This document shows positions 60,112-64,000 of a DNA stretch of 64,000 bases, in pieces. Below the pieces are notes generated by a model. It saw nothing but the letters and a program-made list of their open reading frames with translations. It had not been told where the DNA came from and did not search any database. The DNA lies in NCBI GenBank assembly GCA_017462965.1, contig JAFTQC010000062.1, positions 87,719-151,718 on the forward strand, written 5' to 3'. The translations under genes were made by a program, and so were the position numbers. Each line of letters begins with the position of its first letter. Position 1 is the first letter of the stretch. The stretch is from Clostridia bacterium (lineage in GTDB: Bacteria; Bacillota; Clostridia; TANB77; UBA1234).

Positions 60112-60318
60112 ATGGAGACGATTATATTGTCAACAGGTGAAGAAATTAAATTATATACAACAAATGAGATTGCGCCAAAATTAAAGTGTAGCAAAGTTAT
60201 GCTAGATAGAAAATGCAAAGCAGGAATTTTCCCCGCATTTAAGTTTGGCAGGAATTGGGTAATTGAAGAGGAAAATTTGAAAGAATATCTTAAAACTACA
60301 CGAGGGGAGGTGAGATGA
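60112..60318 (+). CDS. Excisionase-family DNA-binding protein (68 aa)
   Basis: A small MerR-like winged helix: YTTNEIAPKLKCSKVMLDRKCKAGIFPAFKFGRNWVI followed by EEENLKEYL, the standard form of excisionase-type helix-turn-helix proteins. It may bind att DNA or act as an early regulator. TTTAGGAGG precedes the ATG. Confidence 0.88.
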   Translation: METIILSTGEEIKLYTTNEIAPKLKCSKVMLDRKCKAGIFPAFKFGRNWVIEEENLKEYLKTTRGEVR

Positions 60319-60319
60319 T

Positions 60320-60640
60320 ATGACGTGGATGACAATATTTGGTCTTATGACCATGGCAGGACTTTTCGTATGTATGATACCGCTCATATATTCGATTTTA
60401 AAATCGCAAAACTTAAATGAGCAACTTGTTGGAGTTGTTTTAGATGATAATTTTGAAATTGAAAAACGAATATATGAGAGAATTTGGAACGAGCTAGATG
60501 GTTTGCTCATTCAAACCAAGCAAGTTGAAAGACTCAAAGAAAATTATCAAAAAAAGATAGTAGAGTTAGAAGAAATGCAAGCTCTTAACTCTACTAAATA
60601 TGAAAAAGTACATTATAAAAAATGTACGCAAAAATTATAA
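60320..60640 (+). CDS. Phage membrane-anchored coiled-coil protein (106 aa)
   Basis: One N-terminal membrane segment (residues about 4-25) followed by a charged, helical domain with coiled-coil character (IWNELDGLLIQTKQVERLKENYQKKIVELEEM). It starts right after the excisionase gene behind GGGGAGGTGAGATGAT. No family is recognised. Confidence 0.75.
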   Translation: MTWMTIFGLMTMAGLFVCMIPLIYSILKSQNLNEQLVGVVLDDNFEIEKRIYERIWNELDGLLIQTKQVERLKENYQKKIVELEEMQALNSTKYEKVHYKKCTQKL

Positions 60641-60672
60641 CACAGAAATATAAAAAAACAAGGAGGGCAGAA

Positions 60673-60945
60673 ATGATTTTAAGTAAAAAAGCAGAAGAAA
60701 AAAAGAAAGAAATGATTAAACTTTTTCTGGAAGCTATAACTAAAGCAGATGTTAAAATTGTTACCACGATGAAGGGAATTAATCAAAAAATTGAATTTTC
60801 GGGTAATGTGATTGCTATTTTATTTGCACTAGAAGGTGTGAAGCGTGAAGTTATTGCAAAAAACCATATATCTAGTGCTACTGTAGAGTTTATTGAACAA
60901 GTGCATGATGCAAACGAAATTTTGGAATTAGGAGAAAATTTGTAA
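60673..60945 (+). CDS. Small phage protein (90 aa), unknown
   Basis: AGGAGGGCAGAA precedes ATG 60673. It is a basic, helical N-terminus followed by a compact domain (IEFSGNVIAILFALEGVKREVIAKNH) that may bind DNA or another protein. No family is recognised. Upstream in-frame codons lie in the end of the previous gene and are not used. Confidence 0.7.
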   Translation: MILSKKAEEKKKEMIKLFLEAITKADVKIVTTMKGINQKIEFSGNVIAILFALEGVKREVIAKNHISSATVEFIEQVHDANEILELGENL

Positions 60946-60947
60946 GG

Positions 60948-61094
60948 TTAGAGAAAATATTTAATATATTAGAAAAACATTTATATGACGATAAACCAAG
61001 GAGCGAACTCGAAAAGGAAAATGCATATTTAAGAAGCATCATTGAAGAATTACAAGACAAATATAACGATGAAACTTATTACTATGGAGTGTGA
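60948..61094 (+). other. Coding-like frame (48 codons) without a visible start
   Basis: The frame reads LEKIFNILEKHLYDDKPRSELEKENAYLRSIIEELQ in pieces and ends in TGA at 61092. It looks like a genuine helical phage protein, but there is no ATG, GTG or TTG in frame near the start. It may use a rare start, or a base may have been lost. Confidence 0.4.
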
Positions 61095-61099
61095 TATAA

Positions 61100-61249
61100 A
61101 TGCGAGTACATGAATTGGGAGAAAAAGAATTAAGACAAGCTTATGTTTTTGCAACAAGAAGGTACAACGAAGCATACAAAGAAAAGAAAGAAATTGAAGA
61201 AGAAATGTGTAGAAGATACGAAAGAGAATTAGAAGAGAATAGGAGTTGA
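61100..61249 (+). CDS. Small charged phage protein (49 aa)
   Basis: ATG 61100 opens a frame MRVHELGEKELRQAYVFATR rich in Arg, Glu and Lys, predicted fully helical. The upstream GGAGTGTGATATAA can serve as a ribosome site. It is packed between neighbouring phage genes, overlapping nothing of significance. Confidence 0.6.
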   Translation: MRVHELGEKELRQAYVFATRRYNEAYKEKKEIEEEMCRRYERELEENRS

Positions 61250-61254
61250 AGAGT

Positions 61255-61566
61255 ATGATGCCAAGAGATTTTGATGGTGTTTATAGTTATGAAGTTGGTG
61301 GAATGCATCCATTTAGAACTTTATTAGGTTCAAACAGCCAAAAGACAAATGAATTACCTAAAAAAGTTAAATTCGACGAAGTAAATGGAGCAACAATTTT
61401 GTATTGGGAAGATGGCACAAAAACAGTTGTTAGAAAATGCAAAGATAATGTGCATGACAGAAGGGTTGCTTTTTTAACAGCGTATTTCCAAAAACATTGT
61501 GGTCTTAGTAAGACACAAGCTAATAAGTATATTGCAAGTTTAAAGGAGGATAAAGCCAAGGAATAA
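61255..61566 (+). CDS. Phage protein (103 aa), unknown
   Basis: AGGAG lies 9 bases before ATG 61255. The segment VNGATILYWEDGTKTVVRKCKDNVHDRRVAFLTAYFQKHCGLSKTQ in pieces looks like a small beta strand pair followed by helices; similar short proteins occur near phage recombination genes, but no function is known. Its last bases overlap the start region of the annealing protein. Confidence 0.75.
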   Translation: MMPRDFDGVYSYEVGGMHPFRTLLGSNSQKTNELPKKVKFDEVNGATILYWEDGTKTVVRKCKDNVHDRRVAFLTAYFQKHCGLSKTQANKYIASLKEDKAKE

Positions 61567-62281
61567 ATTTAGAACCTTAAAAGCAGAAGAAATAGAAGTT
61601 AGAGTAGGGCAAGTTATAAAAAAAGACAAAGAAGACAAAATTGGAATAGGGATAACGTTATTGCTATACAAGGATTCTCGTGTAGATATGAACTTACTTG
61701 ATGAAGTTGTAGGCGCTCAAAATTGGAAACGTATGCATCTTAGAGATAACGCAAATTGTATTGTAAGCATCTGGGATGAAGAAAAGAAACAATGGGTAGA
61801 CAAAGAAGATACAGGAACTGAGAGCAATACTGAAAAAGAAAAAGGGTTAGCATCTGACTCTTTTAAAAGAGCATGTGTTAACTGGGGTATTGGTAGAGAG
61901 CTTTATACAGCACCGCAAATCACACTTTGGGGTGATGGGAAAGAACTAAGTAAGAGAAAATACACAGTTAAAGAAATCGACTATAACGAAAAGAGAGAAA
62001 TTAGCAAGCTAGTTATTGTTGATAATTTGGGGAATATCGTTTATCCAACGGCTCAAAAATCAAATTCAACAGCACCTCAAAAAACTACAACTACGGCAAA
62101 AACTGTTGAGAAAACAATAAGTGAAGCACAAGCCAAAAGGTTATTTGCTATAGCTGGAGGCAATGAAGAAGTAGTAAGAAATAATTTGCAAAAATACGGC
62201 TATCAAAGAACACAAGAAATCAAAATGAGTGAATACAACAAGTTCTGCGAAGAGATAGAAGCAAAGATAAATACATTTTAG
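61562..62281 (+). CDS. Phage Rad52/Sak-like annealing protein, start codon damaged
   Basis: The frame shows KFRTLKAEEIEVRVG, LLLYKDSRVDMNLLDEVVG, DTGTESNTEKEKG and SDSFKRACVNWGIGRELY, typical of phage Rad52-like single-strand annealing proteins, followed by a Thr/Lys linker and a C-terminal helical part. The conserved N-terminus begins at about 61565, but there is no ATG, GTG or TTG there; ATAAATTTAGA would become ATGAAATTTAGA by restoring one G after 61564. TTG 61661 would remove conserved residues. A deletion, a sequence error or a rare start are possible. Confidence 0.82.
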   Translation, partial: NKFRTLKAEEIEVRVGQVIKKDKEDKIGIGITLLLYKDSRVDMNLLDEVVGAQNWKRMHLRDNANCIVSIWDEEKKQWVDKEDTGTESNTEKEKGLASDSFKRACVNWGIGRELYTAPQITLWGDGKELSKRKYTVKEIDYNEKREISKLVIVDNLGNIVYPTAQKSNSTAPQKTTTTAKTVEKTISEAQAKRLFAIAGGNEEVVRNNLQKYGYQRTQEIKMSEYNKFCEEIEAKINTF

Positions 62282-62292
62282 GAGGGATACGA

Positions 62293-62610
62293 ATGATTAA
62301 TATAACAGGAGAAGTAATCATAAAGAAATCTGAGAAAGGCGCTTATTATACGAATACGTCAACCAAAAAATTGGAAGACGAGAAGTACGATTATGCGCCT
62401 ATTTTAGTAGGATTTAAAAAAGGTGTTGAGTTAGCAGATTTTTCGAAAATAAAAATTACAAATGGTTTCTTAACACACTTTAGAATGGACGACGATACGT
62501 TTAGAAACAAAATTATTGTACTTGAGTATGAAATACTAAGTGAAGGCAAAAGTAAGGCTGTAGCCGATAATGGCTTCGCAGAAGTTACAGATGATGACTT
62601 ACCTTTCTAA
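62293..62610 (+). CDS. SSB-like phage protein with acidic DDDLPF tail
   Basis: 105 residues. The body is predicted beta-rich (INITGEVIIKKSEKGAYYTN, RNKIIVLEYEIL) as in an OB fold, and the last residues DDDLPF copy the acidic tip by which SSB recruits partner proteins. It lies directly after the annealing protein, where SSB genes are common. The body is too divergent to assign by eye to classic SSB. Confidence 0.75.
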   Translation: MINITGEVIIKKSEKGAYYTNTSTKKLEDEKYDYAPILVGFKKGVELADFSKIKITNGFLTHFRMDDDTFRNKIIVLEYEILSEGKSKAVADNGFAEVTDDDLPF

Positions 62611-62624
62611 AAGAGGTGAAGTAA

Positions 62625-63347
62625 ATGGAAGAACCAAGAAAAGCATATTATGCTGTTATACCAGCTGATGTTAGATATGATAAAGATTTGCCAGCAAACG
62701 CGAAACTGCTTTATGGTGAAATTACAGCGTTGTGCAGTGAACGAGGATATTGTTGGGCGAGTAATGAATATTTTGCAGGACTATACAATACCTCAACTAG
62801 AAGCATCACGAGATGGGTCGAAGCGTTAGCCAATAAAGGATATATAAATACAGAAGTAATACGTAAAACTGAAAACGAAAAAATAATCTCAAAAAGACTT
62901 ATCGTTGTGGGTGACAAAAATGTCTATGTAGACAAAATTGTCAAGAGTGATAGACAAAAATGTCTAGGACTCGTAGACGAAAGTGTCCAGTATAATAATA
63001 CATTTAATAATACAAATAATAATATATGTCCATCTGACGATGAACGACCTTTAGATGATACTAAAAAAGTAAATCCAGAAGAGCAACTTGCAGAAGATTT
63101 TGAACTTATTTGGAAATTGTATCCTCGAAAAGCTGGTAAAGGTGAAGCGTTTTTACATTATAAATCGTGGATTAAAGGGAAGAAGTATGCTGGCAAAACG
63201 GTAAAGCTTACTAATAGGCAAATGTGGTATGCAGTAAAAAGATATGCAGATGAAGTTAAAAAAGAAGAAACAGATACTCAATTTATAAAAATGGGAAGTA
63301 CATTCTTTAACGGAGCAATTATTGAGTATGTAAAAGAGGATGATTAA
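62625..63347 (+). CDS. Phage replication initiator with helix-turn-helix domain
   Basis: 240 residues. The N-terminus (YYAVIPADVRYDKDLPANAKLLYGEITALC, WASNEYFAGLYNTSTRSITRWVEALANKGYI in pieces) is the HTH_36-type domain of phage replication proteins. The C-terminal part (DFELIWKLYPRKAGKGEAFLHYKSW) resembles DnaD-like or primosome loader segments. It precedes the helicase gene, as in other temperate phage of Firmicutes. Confidence 0.88.
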   Translation: MEEPRKAYYAVIPADVRYDKDLPANAKLLYGEITALCSERGYCWASNEYFAGLYNTSTRSITRWVEALANKGYINTEVIRKTENEKIISKRLIVVGDKNVYVDKIVKSDRQKCLGLVDESVQYNNTFNNTNNNICPSDDERPLDDTKKVNPEEQLAEDFELIWKLYPRKAGKGEAFLHYKSWIKGKKYAGKTVKLTNRQMWYAVKRYADEVKKEETDTQFIKMGSTFFNGAIIEYVKEDD

Positions 63348-63377
63348 TACATAAGAGAACAAGAGAGGTGAAAAGAA

Positions 63378-64000
63378 ATGCCACCTAATCTTAAAAACGA
63401 AATAGACCCACAAAAGTATTTCTACAAATTTAACGAATTTGAATATAAAGACACTAGTAAAGAACGTGTTTTATCTGGAATTAGAGATTTAGATTATCTT
63501 ACAAAAGGTTTCGAACTAGGTTGTATCACAATTTGGACAGGCTTAACTAACGCGGGAAAGACCACAGTATTAACAATGCTTGCGAAACAAACAATAGCTC
63601 AAAACGAAAAAGTATTTTTCTTTAATGGAGAACAGACAAAAGATGATTTTAAAAACAACTTGTATAAGCAGACTGTTGAAAATAAAGACATAGTAGAAAA
63701 GCAGTACAAAGACAGTTGCGTATTTGATACTTTTGTTAAAACAGAAAAAATTCCAGAGTTAAACCGATTATATGGGGAAAACTTAATTGTATTTAATAAC
63801 GAAATGCCAAGGAAAATTGAAAATCTACTAAAGGCGATGGAAGAATGTAGAAAGACTTATGGCGTTAGAGTTTTTATATTAGACAATTTTATGCAAATCG
63901 AATTAGCGAGTTCTGATGTGTTTCAAGAACAAACAAACATTATGGAAAAGCTTAGGACATTTGCAGTTAATAAAAATGTACACATACATCTTGTAGCGCA
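63378..64000 (+). CDS. Phage DnaB-like replicative helicase, cut by the window end
   Basis: AAGAGAGGTG precedes ATG 63378. The frame runs beyond base 64000. Visible parts: an N-terminal region MPPNLKNEIDPQKYFYKF, then SGIRDLDYLTKGFELGCITIW and Walker A TGLTNAGKTTVL, later VRVFILDNFMQIEL as Walker B. This is the RecA-like core of DnaB or Twinkle-type helicases. It follows the initiator gene, giving a phage replication module. Confidence 0.88.
   Translation, partial: MPPNLKNEIDPQKYFYKFNEFEYKDTSKERVLSGIRDLDYLTKGFELGCITIWTGLTNAGKTTVLTMLAKQTIAQNEKVFFFNGEQTKDDFKNNLYKQTVENKDIVEKQYKDSCVFDTFVKTEKIPELNRLYGENLIVFNNEMPRKIENLLKAMEECRKTYGVRVFILDNFMQIELASSDVFQEQTNIMEKLRTFAVNKNVHIHLVA

Larger units (their letters stand above)
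57739..64000. mobile_element. Prophage, left end and early region (continues past the window)
   Basis: From the integrase to the window end all genes are of phage type: tyrosine recombinase and S24 repressor on the reverse strand, then a rightward early cluster of Cro-like, excisionase-like, annealing, SSB-like, replication initiator and helicase genes. The left attachment site should lie in 57739-57816, between the last host-side terminator and the integrase stop; the right end is outside, so the core sequence cannot be identified. Confidence 0.9.

Noticed and set aside
61546..61566. Fusion of the 61255 gene with the annealing protein by +1 frameshift at its stop
   Set aside because: The site GAA TAA A gives poor re-pairing for a slip and lacks the CGG motif; loss of one G in the start codon explains the sequence better.
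1..64000. CGG simply reassigned to another amino acid
   Set aside because: Reassignment alone does not explain why the reading frame changes by one base at each site in host genes.
1..64000. tRNA and rRNA genes
   Set aside because: I looked for T-loop-like GGTTCGAATCC patterns and for rRNA blocks on both strands and found none convincing.

Overview
This window looks like a chromosome segment of a low-G+C, endospore-forming member of the Clostridia, probably an uncultured gut-type lineage. The basis is AT-rich coding with AGA as the main arginine codon, strong Shine-Dalgarno sites, T-box leaders, and sporulation genes (spoIIAA-spoIIAB-sigF, spoIVB, yabP, yabQ). Species cannot be named from the sequence. 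Layout: 1-6 kb carries gdpP (partial), rplI, dnaB, tilS and ftsH. 6-10 kb is accessory: two small coiled-coil proteins, a 929-residue protein with an ADP-ribosyltransferase-like core, and a G+C-rich pair ending in a NADAR-family gene. 10-23 kb has serS with its T-box, a radical SAM pair, mfd with a PpiC-like foldase, an rRNA methyltransferase and an ECF sigma/anti-sigma pair. 23-35 kb has recN, spoIVB, an FAD enzyme, lspA, rluD-type and rluB-type pseudouridine synthases, glgA and an LRR/transglutaminase-like protein. 35-47 kb has T-box-controlled valS, two G+C-rich reverse-strand genes, the sigF operon, a copper ATPase with a fused CopZ-like tail, tcdA and a TtcA-like enzyme. 47-57 kb has yabP-yabQ-divIC, yabR, rho, rpmE, a DUF1385 gene, prmC, whiA and hemW, interrupted by three more foreign-looking genes. 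From about 57.74 kb to the end is the early region of an integrated prophage: integrase, S24 repressor, operators, Cro-like and excisionase-like genes, an annealing protein, an SSB-like protein, a replication initiator and a helicase. The most unusual feature is that three conserved genes, sigF, recN and rluB, are each out of frame by one base at the same motif, NNT-CGG-N. Skipping the C of CGG and reading GGN restores the protein, and in sigF and rluB it restores a glycine that is usual in those families. By eye I found no other in-frame CGG in the AT-rich host or prophage genes. CGG does occur in frame in most of the G+C-rich foreign genes. This suggests CGG is a starved or unassigned codon in this host and that +1 frameshifting at CGG may be programmed. 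The second theme is a set of heterogeneous REP-like palindromes built on GGGACG or GGGACAG cores in at least eleven intergenic spots, including a perfect 71-bp inverted repeat and one copy inserted between the valS T-box and its operon. The third theme is a set of G+C-rich cassettes, most with their own promoter and terminator, scattered between housekeeping genes.
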